This document shows, piece by piece, positions 39,116-48,862 of a stretch of DNA of 64,000 bases (position 1 is its first letter; each line of letters begins with the position of its first letter). Source of the DNA: Pseudonocardia sp. (GTDB lineage: Bacteria > Actinomycetota > Actinomycetes > Mycobacteriales > Pseudonocardiaceae); the NCBI RefSeq assembly GCF_025465255.1, contig NZ_JAODNI010000004.1, forward strand, positions 1-64,000, written 5' to 3'. The translations under genes were made by a program, and so were the position numbers. The notes under the pieces were generated by a model that was not told the origin of the DNA, did no database searches, and saw nothing but the letters and a program-made list of their open reading frames with translations.

Positions 39116-39939
39116 CGGTCCCTCTCCACGAAGAAGTCCATCTCGGGTTCGTCCCCGCCGCCGTAGCGGGACAGGTCGGTCACGCCCTCCTCGGCCAGCA
39201 CGTCGACGTCCAGGAAGGTCCGGCCGGTGACCTCGGGGCCGCGCTTGAGCACTGCCACCGCGGCGTCCGCCATGATCTCCGGCGTCCGCGAGCGGGAGGC
39301 GGCCTCGTCGCCGCCGAGCAGGTTGATCACCGCGGCGGTGGCGATCGTCGTCTCCGGCCACAGGCAGTTCGCGGCGATCCCGTCCGCCCGGAACTCCTCC
39401 GCGAATCCGAGCGTGAGCAGCGACATCCCGTACTTGGAGAGCATGTAGGCCGGGAACCTCCCCAGCCACTTCGGGTCCAGGCTCAGCGGGGGCGAGAGCG
39501 TGAGGATGCGCGCCGCATCGGACTTCCGCAGGTGCGGCAGCGCGGTCTGGGTGAGCAGGAAGGTGCCGCGGGAGTTGATCTGCTGCATCAGGTCGTAGCG
39601 CTTGATCGGCAGCTCGGCGGTGCCGGAGGTGTTCAGGGCGCTGGCGTTGTTGACAACGATGTCGATGCCGCCGAACGTCTCCGCCGCGGTGGTGGCGGCG
39701 CGCTCGACGTCCGCGGGCTCCCGCACGTCCCCGACGATCGCGACGGCCTTCCCGCCGGCCTCCTCGATCTCCGCGACGGCCGTGTGCACGGTGCCGGGGA
39801 GGCGGGGGTCGGGCTGGTCCGTCTTGGCCAGCAGGGCGACGTTCGCGCCCTCCCGGCCCGCGGCGACCGCGATGGCCAGCCCGATACCCCGGCTGCCGCC
39901 GGACATGAGGATCGTCCGTCCTCGAAGTGACGCCGTCAT
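39112..39939 (-). CDS. SDR family oxidoreductase, HSDL2-like
   Basis: This 275-residue short-chain dehydrogenase has the NAD(P) motif SGGSRGIGLA near the start, the NNAS motif (VVNNASAL) and the active-site YMLSK (YxxxK). The residues after TLSPPLSLDPKWLGRFPAY match the HSDL2-like group that acts on fatty-acyl or sterol-type substrates. It is the first gene of the pair with the enoyl-CoA hydratase. A short palindrome lies upstream at 40000-40011. Confidence 0.85.
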   Translation of the reverse strand: MTASLRGRTILMSGGSRGIGLAIAVAAGREGANVALLAKTDQPDPRLPGTVHTAVAEIEEAGGKAVAIVGDVREPADVERAATTAAETFGGIDIVVNNASALNTSGTAELPIKRYDLMQQINSRGTFLLTQTALPHLRKSDAARILTLSPPLSLDPKWLGRFPAYMLSKYGMSLLTLGFAEEFRADGIAANCLWPETTIATAAVINLLGGDEAASRSRTPEIMADAAVAVLKRGPEVTGRTFLDVDVLAEEGVTDLSRYGGGDEPEMDFFVERDR

Positions 39940-39999
39940 CGCACTGCTCCTCACCGACGGGGCACCGGCGCCCCGTTCCTCGGTGACCGGACGGTAACA

Positions 40000-40011
40000 G
40001 TCAGGTCTGAC
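40000..40011. promoter_or_regulatory. Inverted repeat upstream of the SDR/hydratase operon
   Basis: GTCAG-GT-CTGAC lies 60 bp before the SDR start. It is embedded in a region with ACGGT (39991-39995) and ACCGT (40010-40014) as further dyad arms. No TetR-type gene is adjacent, so any regulator is elsewhere. Confidence 0.35.
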
Positions 40012-40058
40012 CGTTCGGAACGAGGCACCGGAGTGACCGTCGTCTCCCGAAACCCGGC

Positions 40059-41066
40059 TCAGCCCCCGAGCGCGCGGAGCCTCGGCATGACGTCCTCGGA
40101 GAACTGGGTGAGGAACCGTTCCTGGTCGTGGCCGGGGCCGTGGAAGACCAGGTGGTTGAGCCCCGCGTCGAGGTAGGGCTTGACCTGCGCGACCGCCTCG
40201 TCCGGATCCGAGGCCACGATCCACCGCTTCGCGACCTGCTCGATCGGCAGCTCGTCGGCCAGGCGCTCCATCTCCTCCGCCGAGTCCACCGTGTGCTTCT
40301 GCTCCGCGGTCAGCGACAGCGGCGCCCAGAACCGGGTGTTCTCCAGCGCGGCGTCGGGGTCCCGGTCGTAGGAGAACTTGACCTCGATCATCTTGTCGAT
40401 CTCGGCCGGGTCCCGCTCCGCCTTCGCCGCGCCCTCCGCCACCGCCGGGAGCAGCTTGTCGGTGTAGAGCTCCATGCCCTTGCCCGACGTGCAGATGAAC
40501 CCGTCCGCGGACCTGCCGGCGTACCGCGCCACCACCGGGCCGCCCGCGGCGATGTAGACCGGGACCGGGGTGTCAGGGCGGTCGTAGATGCTCGCGTTGA
40601 CCAGCTTGTAGTACTCGCCGTCGAAGTCGACGTTGGTCTCGGTCCACAGCGTCCGCATCAGCGTCACGGCCTCGCGGAGCCGGGCGAAGCGCTCCTTGAA
40701 GTCCGGCCATTCCATCCCGGACACCGCGATCTCGTTGAGCGCCTCGCCGGTACCCGCCCCCAGGATGATCCGATTGTCGTAGAGGCACGCCATCGTGGCG
40801 AACGTCTGCGCCATCACCGCCGGGTTGTACCGGAACGTCGGCGTGGTCACGCTCGTCCCGATCTGCACCCGGCTGGTGCGCTCCCCCACCGCGGCCATCC
40901 AGGTCAGCGCCGACGGGGCGTGCCCGCCGTTGTGCCGCCACGGCAGGAAGTGGTCCGACACCCACACGCTGTCCAGGCCCACCTCCTCCGCCCGCACCGC
41001 GTACTCCACCAGGTCCCGGGGCCCGAACTGCTCCGCCGAGGCCTTGTAGCCGATCTTCAGGGTCAC
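40059..41066 (-). CDS. fgd: F420-dependent glucose-6-phosphate dehydrogenase (Fgd-like)
   Basis: This 335-residue luciferase-like F420 enzyme resembles mycobacterial Fgd1 throughout: [22 protein letters not shown] at the start, [16 protein letters not shown] (His/Trp of the active site), [31 protein letters not shown] and [13 protein letters not shown]. Fgd oxidises glucose-6-phosphate and generates the reduced F420 used by Ddn-type reductases such as the protein at 7316. The GTG at 41066 follows GAGAGGA. A closely related hydroxy-mycolic acid-type or alcohol dehydrogenase cannot be fully excluded, but similarity to Fgd is strong. Confidence 0.88.
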   Translation of the reverse strand: MTLKIGYKASAEQFGPRDLVEYAVRAEEVGLDSVWVSDHFLPWRHNGGHAPSALTWMAAVGERTSRVQIGTSVTTPTFRYNPAVMAQTFATMACLYDNRIILGAGTGEALNEIAVSGMEWPDFKERFARLREAVTLMRTLWTETNVDFDGEYYKLVNASIYDRPDTPVPVYIAAGGPVVARYAGRSADGFICTSGKGMELYTDKLLPAVAEGAAKAERDPAEIDKMIEVKFSYDRDPDAALENTRFWAPLSLTAEQKHTVDSAEEMERLADELPIEQVAKRWIVASDPDEAVAQVKPYLDAGLNHLVFHGPGHDQERFLTQFSEDVMPRLRALGG

Positions 41067-41242
41067 CTGAGGGTCCTCTCCCGGTCGTGCGCCGCGGTCG
41101 GGCGCGCGTCTGCTGCTCACAGTGCTACACCCCCGCCGCGGCTGCCGCGAGGACACGTTGATCACTCGTCGCCCCCGGGCCCGCTCCGCCTGCGGCAAAC
41201 CGGGTGCGGTCGGTCGATCCCGTTCGTACTCTGGAAGGAACC

Positions 41243-43054
41243 ATGACGTGCTCCCTTCCGGGGCCGGCGGCGCGGTCGACCTCCCTGGCCGAACTCCGTC
41301 GCCTGGCCTCCCCTGTCCGCCCGCACCGCCGGGCCCTGCTCGGGTCCGGGGTGGCCGCGCTCGCGAGCAGCCTGGCCGCCCTCGCCATCCCGCTGCTCAC
41401 CCGCCGGATCGTCGACGGCCCGATCGCCCGCGGCGACCTCGGCTCGCTGCCCTCGCTCGTGCTCGGCGTGCTCGCGTTCGGCCTCCTCGAGGCGCTGCTG
41501 CTGCTGTGGCGGCGCCGGCTGGTCGCCCGCCCGACCACCCTGATCGAGGCGACGATGCGCGCCGACCTCTACGCCCACCTGCAGGACCTGCCGGTGGCGT
41601 TCCACGACCGCTGGCCGTCCGGGCAGCTGCTGTCCCGGGCGGTCCAGGACCTGTCGACGCTGCGCCGCTTCCTCGCGTTCTCCGGGATCTTCCTGGTGGT
41701 CAACGCGGTGACGGCGGTGGTCGGCGTCGGGGTGCTGACGGTCCTGTCCCCACTGCTGGGCGCCGCGATCGCGGTCGTCGCGATCCCGCTCGTGCTGCTC
41801 ACGCGGTACTTCGAGCGTCGCTACTCCCTGGCCGCGCGCTCGGCGCAGGACCAGGCCGGGGACCTCGCGACGGTCGTCGAGGAGTCCGCGCTCGGGATCC
41901 GGGTGCTGAAGTCGCTCGGCCGCGGCCGGGAGATGGCGAACCGGTTCACGGCGGACGCCCGCGGGCTCCGCGGCACCGAGCTGCGGAAGGTCCGGCTGCA
42001 GGCCGCGCTGTGGTGCGTGCTGATCCTGGTGCCCGAGGCGGCGATCGCGCTGATCCTCGGCCTCGGCGCGCTCGGGGTGGCGCAGGGCTCGCTGACGCTC
42101 GGCACGCTCGTCGCGGCCGTCACCGTGATGATGTACCTGTACTGGCCGATCGCCTCGCTCGGCTGGCTGCTCACCGAGGCGGGCAACGCGGCCGCCGCGA
42201 CCCGCCGGTACTACGAGGTCATGGACGTCGAGCCGGCGATCACCGATCCCGCCGACCCGGTGCCGCCGGCCCACCCGGTGCGCGGTGAGATCGAGTTCCG
42301 CGACGTGCGGTTCCGCCACTCCGTCGACGGGCAGGGGGCCGACGAGCATTCGGGCGAGGCCCGCGAGGTGCTGCGCGGGCTCTCGCTGACGGTCCGGCCG
42401 GGCGAGACGATGGCGCTGGTCGGGGCGACGGGTTCGGGCAAGACCGTGCTGACGTCGCTGGTCGGGCGGCTCGAGGACGTGACCGGCGGCGCGGTGCTGC
42501 TCGACGGTGTCGACGTCCGGCGGCTGCGGCTCGCGGACCTGCGGTGCCTCGTCGCGACGGCGTTCGAGGACCCGGTGCTGATCTCGGCGAGCGTCAGGGA
42601 GAACGTGGCGCTCGGGACGCCGGGCGCGTCGTCGGAGGACGTCTGGGAGGCGCTGCGCGTCGCGGGCGCGGACGGGTTCGTGGCGGCCCTTCCCTGGGGC
42701 CTGGACACCCGCATCGGCGAGCAGGGCCTCTCCCTCTCCGGCGGGCAACGGCAGCGGCTCGCGCTCGCCCGCGCGGTGATCGGGCGGCCGCCCGTCCTGG
42801 TGCTCGACGACCCGCTGTCCGCCCTGGACGTCCACACCGAGGCCCAGGTGGAGGCGGCGCTGCGCCGGCTGCTGGGCGGGGTGACCGCGCTGGTCGTGGC
42901 GCACCGGCCGTCGACGGTGCAGCTGGCGGACCGGGTGGCGCTGCTGTCCGACGGCCGGATCGCCGCGGTCGGGACGCACCGCGAGCTGCTGGCGGGGAAC
43001 GCGGAGTACCGGGACCTGCTGAGCAACCCCGAGGAGGAGGTGGCCCGGCGATGA
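41243..43054 (+). CDS. ABC exporter half-transporter (permease-ATPase), first of a pair
   Basis: This 603-residue protein has six membrane helices (about 25-320) and an ATPase domain with Walker A GATGSGKT, signature [14 protein letters not shown] and Walker [13 protein letters not shown]. The residue after Walker B Asp is Asp in place of the usual catalytic Glu, so this subunit carries the degenerate site of a heterodimeric exporter. The ATG at 41243 follows GGAAGGAA. It overlaps the second subunit by 4 bp (ATGA). The transported substrate is unknown; lipids or drugs are typical for this family. Confidence 0.9.
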   Translation: MTCSLPGPAARSTSLAELRRLASPVRPHRRALLGSGVAALASSLAALAIPLLTRRIVDGPIARGDLGSLPSLVLGVLAFGLLEALLLLWRRRLVARPTTLIEATMRADLYAHLQDLPVAFHDRWPSGQLLSRAVQDLSTLRRFLAFSGIFLVVNAVTAVVGVGVLTVLSPLLGAAIAVVAIPLVLLTRYFERRYSLAARSAQDQAGDLATVVEESALGIRVLKSLGRGREMANRFTADARGLRGTELRKVRLQAALWCVLILVPEAAIALILGLGALGVAQGSLTLGTLVAAVTVMMYLYWPIASLGWLLTEAGNAAAATRRYYEVMDVEPAITDPADPVPPAHPVRGEIEFRDVRFRHSVDGQGADEHSGEAREVLRGLSLTVRPGETMALVGATGSGKTVLTSLVGRLEDVTGGAVLLDGVDVRRLRLADLRCLVATAFEDPVLISASVRENVALGTPGASSEDVWEALRVAGADGFVAALPWGLDTRIGEQGLSLSGGQRQRLALARAVIGRPPVLVLDDPLSALDVHTEAQVEAALRRLLGGVTALVVAHRPSTVQLADRVALLSDGRIAAVGTHRELLAGNAEYRDLLSNPEEEVARR

Positions 43055-44874
43055 GCGTCGATCTCTCCTGGCGCGGCGTGGGCGACGAGCCGGACGAGGT
43101 CACGCACGCCGCGGGCCTCACGCTGGCCCGCGGCGCCCGCACCCTGTTCTGGTCCCTGCTGCGCCCGCACCGGGCGGCCGCCGCGCTCGCGATGGCGCTG
43201 CTGGTCGTCGAGAACGCGGTGCTGCTCACCGGGCCGCTGCTCGTCGCGCTGGCGATCGACACCGGGGTGCCCGCCGCGCTCGACGGCCGCGCCGGCCCGC
43301 TGGCCTGGGCGATCGCCGGGTACGCCGGATGCGGGATCGCCGGGGCGGGGCTGCGTGCGGCGTTCCTGCGGCTGTCCGGCCGGGTGGGCCAGGACCTGCT
43401 GCTGGACCTGCGGAACCGGGTCTTCCGGCACGCGCAGCGGCTCCCCCTGGACTTCCACGAGTCCTACACGTCCGGCCGGCTGATCTCCCGGTTGACCAGC
43501 GACGTCGACTCGATCGACGACCTCCTCGCCCAGGGTCTGGACAAGCTGCTCGGCGCGCTGCTCTCGCTGGTCGGGATCACCGTGCTGCTGCTGGTGATCG
43601 ACCCGGTGCTCGCCTGTGTCGTGCTGGCCGGGTTCGTGCCGATGGTGCTGCTCACGCGCTGGTTCCAGCGCAGCTCGCGGGCCGGCTACCGGCGCACCCG
43701 CACCTGGGTGGCGCGGGTGATCGTGCACTTCGTCGAGTCCATGAACGGCATCCGCGCCGTCCAGGCGTACCGCCGCGAGGCCCGCAACTCGTCGATCATG
43801 GACGGGCTGAACGCGCAGTACCGGGACGCGAACGCGCAGGCGCTGCTCACGGTCGCGTGGTTCGTGGCGGCGGTGCGGGCGGTCGGCAACCTGACGCTCG
43901 CGCTTGTCCTGCTGATCGGGGCGTTCCGGGTGTCCGGCGGGGCGCTGGAGCTGGGCGCGCTGACGGCGTTCCTGCTGTACCTGCGCCGCTTCTACGATCC
44001 CCTCGACGACCTGGCCCAGTTCCTCAACGCCTACCAGTCCGCGGCCGCGGCGCTGGAGAAGCTGTCGTCGCTGCTGGAGACGCCGGTCGGGCTGCCGGAG
44101 CCCGCGGACCCGAAGGCCCTGCCGTCGCCGGTCCGCGGCGAGCTCGTCTTCGACGGGGTCGGCTTCGCCTACGCCCGCGCGGCGGACCGGACGGTGCTGC
44201 CGGAGTTCACCCTTCGGGTCCCGCCCGGGCAGACCGTCGCGCTCGTCGGGGCGACGGGCGCGGGCAAGTCCACGCTGGCCAAGCTCGCGGCCCGGTTCTA
44301 CGACCCGACGCTCGGCGCGGTCCGGCTCGACGGCGTGGACCTGCGGGACCTCGCGGACGCGGACCTCCGCAGGGCGCTGGTGATGATCACGCAGGAGTCG
44401 TTCCTGTTCTCCGGCTCGGTGGCGGACAACGTCGCGATGGGCCGGCCTGACGCGACCCGCGCGGAGATCGAGGCCGCCCTCGACGCCGTCGGGGCGCGGC
44501 CGTTCGTCGAGCAGCTGCCCCAGGGGCTGGAAACGGACGTCCGCAAGCGCGGCGGGCGGCTCTCCGCGGGCCAGCGCCAGCTGGTGTCGCTGGCCCGGAT
44601 CGTGTTGGCGGACCCGGCCGTCGTCCTGCTGGACGAGGCGACGTCGTCGCTGGACGTCCCGTCGGAGCGGGCCGTTCAGGACGCGCTGGAGACGGTCCTC
44701 GCGGGGCGCACCGCGGTGATCATCGCCCACCGGCTCTCGACCGTGCGGATCGCGGACCGGGTGCTGGTGATGGCGGACGGACGGGTGGTCCAGGACGGCT
44801 CCCCGGCCGAGCTGCTGGCGAGGGCTGGTGAGTACGCGGACCTGCACGAGGCCTGGCGCGAGTCTTTGCGCTGA
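43051..44874 (+). CDS. ABC exporter half-transporter (permease-ATPase), second of a pair
   Basis: This 607-residue partner subunit has six membrane helices (about 35-330) and an ATPase domain with Walker A GATGAGKST, signature LSAGQRQLVSLARI (a G-to-A change in LSGGQ) and Walker B VVLLDEATSSLD with the catalytic Glu intact. Together with the preceding protein it should form an asymmetric heterodimer of the TM287/288 type. The start overlaps the first gene. It is convergent with the acyl-CoA dehydrogenase gene, 6 bp away. Confidence 0.9.
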   Translation: MSVDLSWRGVGDEPDEVTHAAGLTLARGARTLFWSLLRPHRAAAALAMALLVVENAVLLTGPLLVALAIDTGVPAALDGRAGPLAWAIAGYAGCGIAGAGLRAAFLRLSGRVGQDLLLDLRNRVFRHAQRLPLDFHESYTSGRLISRLTSDVDSIDDLLAQGLDKLLGALLSLVGITVLLLVIDPVLACVVLAGFVPMVLLTRWFQRSSRAGYRRTRTWVARVIVHFVESMNGIRAVQAYRREARNSSIMDGLNAQYRDANAQALLTVAWFVAAVRAVGNLTLALVLLIGAFRVSGGALELGALTAFLLYLRRFYDPLDDLAQFLNAYQSAAAALEKLSSLLETPVGLPEPADPKALPSPVRGELVFDGVGFAYARAADRTVLPEFTLRVPPGQTVALVGATGAGKSTLAKLAARFYDPTLGAVRLDGVDLRDLADADLRRALVMITQESFLFSGSVADNVAMGRPDATRAEIEAALDAVGARPFVEQLPQGLETDVRKRGGRLSAGQRQLVSLARIVLADPAVVLLDEATSSLDVPSERAVQDALETVLAGRTAVIIAHRLSTVRIADRVLVMADGRVVQDGSPAELLARAGEYADLHEAWRESLR

Positions 44875-44880
44875 CGCGCA

Positions 44881-46071
44881 TCACACGAACGCCGAGTGGC
44901 CCGTGATCGAGCGGCCGACGACCAGGGTGTTGATCTGCCTGGTGCCCTCGAAGGAGTAGAGCGCCTCGGCGTCGGCGAAGTACTTGGCGACGCCGTAGTC
45001 CAGCACCACCCCGTTGCCGCCCACGACCTCCCGGGCCAGGGACACCGTCTCGCGCATCCTGGTCGTGGTGAACTCCTTGGCCAGCGCGGCGTGCTCGTCC
45101 TTCGCGGTGCCGGCGTCCTGCATCTCGGCGAGGCGCACGGCCATGCCCAGCGAGGCCGTCACGTTGCCCAGCATGCGCACGAGCAGGTCCTGGACCAGCT
45201 GGAACCCGGCGATCGGGCGGCCGAACTGCTCGCGTTCCCCGGCGTAGTCCAGCGCGATCTCGTACGCCGCCATCATCGTGCCGGTGGCGCCCCAGGCCAC
45301 GCCGCCGCGGGTGCGCCGCAGGACCTTGTTCGTGTCCTTGAACGAGTTCGCCTCCTGCAGCCGGTCGGACTCCGGGACCCGGCAGTCCGTCAGCACGATG
45401 TCCGCGTTCTGCACCGTCCGCAGCGCGATCTTGTTCTCGATCTTCGTGGTGGTCATGCCGGGGTTGTCCTGCTCCACGACGAACCCCCGGACCGGCCCCT
45501 TCTCCGGCTCGTCGGTGACGTCCCGGGCCCAGACGACGACGAGGTCGGCGAACGTCCCGTTGCCGATCCAGCGCTTCTCCCCGTTCAGGACCCACTCGTC
45601 GCCCTCGCGGCGGGCGGTGGTCTCCAGGCCCTGCGCGACGTCGGACCCGCCGTGCGGCTCGGTCAGCCCGAACGCGCCGATCTTCTCCATCCGGCCCATC
45701 GGCGGGAGCCACCGCTCGCGCTGCTCGGCGGAGCCGCAGAGGTCGATGCTGCCCATCGCGAGGCCGTTGTGGATGCCGAAGAAGCTGTTCAGCGACGGGT
45801 CCGCATGCGCCAGCTCCAACGACAGGAACCCGATCAGTGTGCGCCGCGCGGCCGGCCCCTCGAGGCCCTCGTAGGGCAGCGCGGCGATGTCCAGGGCGGC
45901 GAAGCGCGGAACGATGTCGTGCGGGAACTCGGCCTTCGTCCAGGCGTCGAGCGCGATCGGGGCGATCTCGCTGCGGCAGAACTCGCGGACGCGGGCGAGC
46001 ACCTTCTGCTCGTCGTCGGTGAGCGCGTCGGCGTAGTGGAAGAAGTCCCCGGGCAACGAGTCGATGGCCAT
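44881..46071 (-). CDS. Acyl-CoA dehydrogenase, glutaryl-CoA dehydrogenase-like
   Basis: This 396-residue FAD enzyme has the family motifs AFGLTEPHGGSDV, NGEKRWIGNGTFAD and a C-terminal YSFEGTRQINTLVVGRSITGHSAF. The Glu in FEGT is the catalytic base of glutaryl-CoA dehydrogenases. The overall pattern, including RTRGGVAWGATG, fits the glutaryl-CoA group, although other short acyl-CoAs are possible. The ATG at 46071 begins MAIDSLPGDFFHY. It is divergent from recQ, with a repeat element between them. Confidence 0.85.
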   Translation of the reverse strand: MAIDSLPGDFFHYADALTDDEQKVLARVREFCRSEIAPIALDAWTKAEFPHDIVPRFAALDIAALPYEGLEGPAARRTLIGFLSLELAHADPSLNSFFGIHNGLAMGSIDLCGSAEQRERWLPPMGRMEKIGAFGLTEPHGGSDVAQGLETTARREGDEWVLNGEKRWIGNGTFADLVVVWARDVTDEPEKGPVRGFVVEQDNPGMTTTKIENKIALRTVQNADIVLTDCRVPESDRLQEANSFKDTNKVLRRTRGGVAWGATGTMMAAYEIALDYAGEREQFGRPIAGFQLVQDLLVRMLGNVTASLGMAVRLAEMQDAGTAKDEHAALAKEFTTTRMRETVSLAREVVGGNGVVLDYGVAKYFADAEALYSFEGTRQINTLVVGRSITGHSAFV

Positions 46072-46132
46072 CGGCCGACGATCGCACCGGCGGGGGAACC
46101 GGGCAAGGCGGGACACGGGCGGCTGAGGTGCT

Positions 46133-46193
46133 CGTACGCGGTAACCGTCGTGGGAACAACGTTGTTCGCGCACGGGCGGCGAAGCCGCGTCTC
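46133..46193. repeat. Palindromic intergenic repeat, copy B
   Basis: This element of about 61 bp aligns with the one at 14294-14353: CGTACGCGGTAACCGTCG against CGTGCGCGGAAATCGTCG at the left, and 21 of 22 identical bases at the right (46167-46188). The central palindrome differs: here it is GAACAAC-GTTGTTC. Confidence 0.65.
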
Positions 46194-46200
46194 GTACGAT
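46154..46200 (+). promoter_or_regulatory. recQ promoter with upstream palindrome
   Basis: TACGAT (46195-46200) ends 7 nt before the GTG at 46208, giving leaderless spacing. The perfect 14-bp palindrome GAACAACGTTGTTC (46154-46167) lies about 40-55 bp upstream of the start. It has the GAAC...GTTC ends of an SOS box, but a 6-nt centre in place of 4. Confidence 0.45.
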
Positions 46201-46207
46201 CGGGGAC

Positions 46208-48046
46208 GTGAGCACCCCCGGAGCCCCCACCGCCGCTCGCACCCCGCTGGAGGTCCTGAACCGGGTCTTCGGCTACGACGCGTTCCGCGGCCCGCAGCAG
46301 GAGGTCGTCGAGCACGTGTGCGCGGGCGGCGACGCGCTCGTCCTCATGCCCACCGGCGGTGGCAAGTCCCTCTGCTACCAGGTCCCTGCGCTGGTCAGGC
46401 CTGGAACCGGGGTCGTGGTCTCGCCGCTGATCGCGCTCATGCAGGACCAGGTGGACGCGCTGCGCAATCTGGGCGTCCGGGCCGGCTTCCTGAACTCCAC
46501 CCAGAACCCGGACGAGCGCCGGGACACCGAACGCGCCTTCCTCGGCGGCGAGCTGGACCTGCTCTACCTCGCCCCGGAACGGCTGCGCGTCCCGTCCACG
46601 CTGAGCCTGCTGGACCGCGGCACGGTCGCGCTGTTCGCCATCGACGAGGCGCACTGCGTCTCGCAGTGGGGGCACGACTTCCGGCCGGACTACCTGATGC
46701 TCTCGGACCTGCACCAGCGCTGGCCGGACGTCCCGCGGATCGCGCTCACCGCGACGGCCACCGAGCACACCCGCACCGAGATCGCGCAACGGCTGGACCT
46801 GACGAGCGCCAAGCACGTCGTCGCGAGCTTCGACCGGCCGAACATCCAGTACCGGATCGCGCCGAAGAACGAGCCCCGCAAGCAGCTCCTGGAGCTCATC
46901 CGCACCGAGCACCCCGGGGACGCGGGCATCGTCTACTGCCTCTCCCGCAAGTCCGTCGAGCAGACCGCGGAGTTCCTCGCCGCGCAGGGCATCCCGGCGC
47001 TGCCCTACCATGCGGGGCTCGACGCCGGTGTCCGCGCGCGCAACCAGTCCCGGTTCCTCCGCGAGGAGGGCGTGGTCATGTGCGCCACCATCGCGTTCGG
47101 GATGGGGATCGACAAGCCGGACGTCCGGTTCGTCGCCCACCTGGACCTGCCGAAGTCCGTCGAGGGCTACTACCAGGAGACCGGCCGCGCGGGCCGGGAC
47201 GGGCTGCCGTCCACGGCGTGGCTGGCGTACGGGCTCGCGGACGTCGTGCAGCAGCGCAAGATGATCGACGAGTCCGAGGGGGACCTGGCGCACCGCCGCC
47301 GGCTGGCCCAGCACCTCGACGCGATGCTGGCGCTCTGCGAGACCGTCGAGTGCCGGCGGACACAGCTGCTGAACTACTTCGGCCAGCAGTCCGAGCCCTG
47401 CGGGAACTGCGACACGTGCCTGACACCCGCGGAGTCCTGGGACGGCACCGTCCCCGCCCAGAAGGTCCTCTCCACGGTCTGGCGGCTCAAGCACGAGCGC
47501 AACCAGAGCTTCGGCGCCGGGCAGGTCGTGGACATCCTGGTGGGCAAGCGGACCCCGAAGGTCGAGCAGTCCGGGCACGACGCGCTCTCCACCTTCGGCA
47601 TCGGCACCGAGCTGGGGGACGTCGAGTGGCGCGGGGTGATCCGCCAGCTCCTGGCCCGGGGCCTGCTCGCCGTCGGCGGGGCCTACCAGACCCTGGCGAT
47701 GACGGCGGAGAGCTCGGCGGTGCTCAAGGGCGACCGGCAGGTCATGCTCCGCAAGGACCCGGAGCGCACCCGCACCAGGCGGTCCTCGCGGTCGAGCGCC
47801 CCGGTCGCGGACCTCGCGCCCACGGCCCAGCCGGTGTTCGAGCGGCTGCGGGCCTGGCGCGGCGCCACCGCGAAGGAGCAGGGCGTGCCCGCCTACGTGA
47901 TCTTCCACGACGCCACGCTCCGGGCCGTCGCGGCGCTGGCGCCGACGTCCCTGGACCAGCTGGGCACGGTCAGCGGCGTCGGGGAGAACAAGTTGGCCAA
48001 GTACGGCGACGAGGTACTCGCCGCGGTGGCGGGAGACGCGGGGTGA
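46208..48046 (+). CDS. recQ: ATP-dependent DNA helicase RecQ
   Basis: This 612-residue helicase unwinds DNA 3' to 5' in recombination and fork repair. It has Walker [14 protein letters not shown] (about 50-62), motif 0 (YDAFRGPQQ), [30 protein letters not shown] and [10 protein letters not shown]. The zinc-binding cysteines lie in [10 protein letters not shown] and [11 protein letters not shown]-terminal HRDC domain is near 555-610 ([26 protein letters not shown]). The GTG at 46208 has a -10 box 7 nt upstream. Its stop overlaps the amidotransferase start as GTGA. Confidence 0.95.
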   Translation: MSTPGAPTAARTPLEVLNRVFGYDAFRGPQQEVVEHVCAGGDALVLMPTGGGKSLCYQVPALVRPGTGVVVSPLIALMQDQVDALRNLGVRAGFLNSTQNPDERRDTERAFLGGELDLLYLAPERLRVPSTLSLLDRGTVALFAIDEAHCVSQWGHDFRPDYLMLSDLHQRWPDVPRIALTATATEHTRTEIAQRLDLTSAKHVVASFDRPNIQYRIAPKNEPRKQLLELIRTEHPGDAGIVYCLSRKSVEQTAEFLAAQGIPALPYHAGLDAGVRARNQSRFLREEGVVMCATIAFGMGIDKPDVRFVAHLDLPKSVEGYYQETGRAGRDGLPSTAWLAYGLADVVQQRKMIDESEGDLAHRRRLAQHLDAMLALCETVECRRTQLLNYFGQQSEPCGNCDTCLTPAESWDGTVPAQKVLSTVWRLKHERNQSFGAGQVVDILVGKRTPKVEQSGHDALSTFGIGTELGDVEWRGVIRQLLARGLLAVGGAYQTLAMTAESSAVLKGDRQVMLRKDPERTRTRRSSRSSAPVADLAPTAQPVFERLRAWRGATAKEQGVPAYVIFHDATLRAVAALAPTSLDQLGTVSGVGENKLAKYGDEVLAAVAGDAG

Positions 48047-48783
48047 GTGAGCGGATGCAGCGACGCAGTGCAGGCGGCGGGCCGGTCGTCGGGATCACGG
48101 GCTACGGCGAGATCGCCCGGTACGTCCCGTTCGAGCACGACACCGTGCTGCTCCCCCGCACCTACGTCGACGTGGTGACGGCGGCCGGGGGCGTCCCGGT
48201 CGTCCTGCCGCCGATCCCGCTGTCCGCGGGCGCCGTGGACCGGCTGGACGCGCTCATCATCTCCGGCGGCCCGGACGTCGACCCCGGCCGCTACGGCGCC
48301 GAGACCGGCCCGCAGACCGTCCCGGCGCGCACCGAGCGGGACGAGGCCGAGCTGGCCGTCCTGAGCCGGGCCCTGGAGCGGGACGTCCCGGTGCTGGCCG
48401 TGTGCCGCGGCCACCAACTGCTCAACGTCGCCCTCGGCGGGACGCTGCACCAGCACATCCCGGACGTCGTCGGACATGTGCGGCACGGCCCGGAACCCAC
48501 GGCGTACGGCGAGATCGAGGTCCGCACCGAGCGGGACACCCTGGTCCGCACGCTGGTGGGCGAGGAGGCCCGGGTCCGCTGCCACCACCACCAGGCCGTC
48601 GACCGGCTCGGGGAGGGGCTGCGGGTCTCCGCCCGGGCCGACGACGACGTCGTCGAGGCGATCGAGCTCGGCGGGCAGCGGTTCGTCGTCGGCGTGCAGT
48701 GGCATCCCGAGCAGGACGCCACGGACCTGCGACTCGTCTCGGGCCTGTTGCGGGCCGCGACGGAGGCGGGGGCCGCGGCCTGA
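48043..48783 (+). CDS. Class I glutamine amidotransferase-like protein (peptidase C26)
   Basis: This 246-residue protein of the gamma-glutamyl-GABA hydrolase (PuuD-like) family has the nucleophilic Cys in [12 protein letters not shown] (near 127) and catalytic His/Glu in GVQWHPEQD. The triad is complete. It probably hydrolyses a gamma-glutamyl amide; the substrate is not known. Its GTG start lies within the recQ stop, an unusual pairing of a repair helicase with a metabolic hydrolase. A hairpin terminator follows at 48808. Confidence 0.85.
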   Translation: MSERMQRRSAGGGPVVGITGYGEIARYVPFEHDTVLLPRTYVDVVTAAGGVPVVLPPIPLSAGAVDRLDALIISGGPDVDPGRYGAETGPQTVPARTERDEAELAVLSRALERDVPVLAVCRGHQLLNVALGGTLHQHIPDVVGHVRHGPEPTAYGEIEVRTERDTLVRTLVGEEARVRCHHHQAVDRLGEGLRVSARADDDVVEAIELGGQRFVVGVQWHPEQDATDLRLVSGLLRAATEAGAAA

Positions 48784-48807
48784 GCCGGCACAGGCTCGGC
48801 GGGACCG

Positions 48808-48827
48808 GCACAGGTTCGGACCTGTGC
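48808..48827. terminator. Hairpin terminator between the amidotransferase and HelD-like genes
   Basis: GCACAGGT-TCGG-ACCTGTGC is a perfect 8-bp stem with a TCGG tetraloop, 25 bp after the amidotransferase stop and 36 bp from the convergent helicase stop. There is no T-run. Confidence 0.75.
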
Positions 48828-48862
48828 GTGGCGGCCGGCAGCTCTGCTCGATCGGCGTGGGG

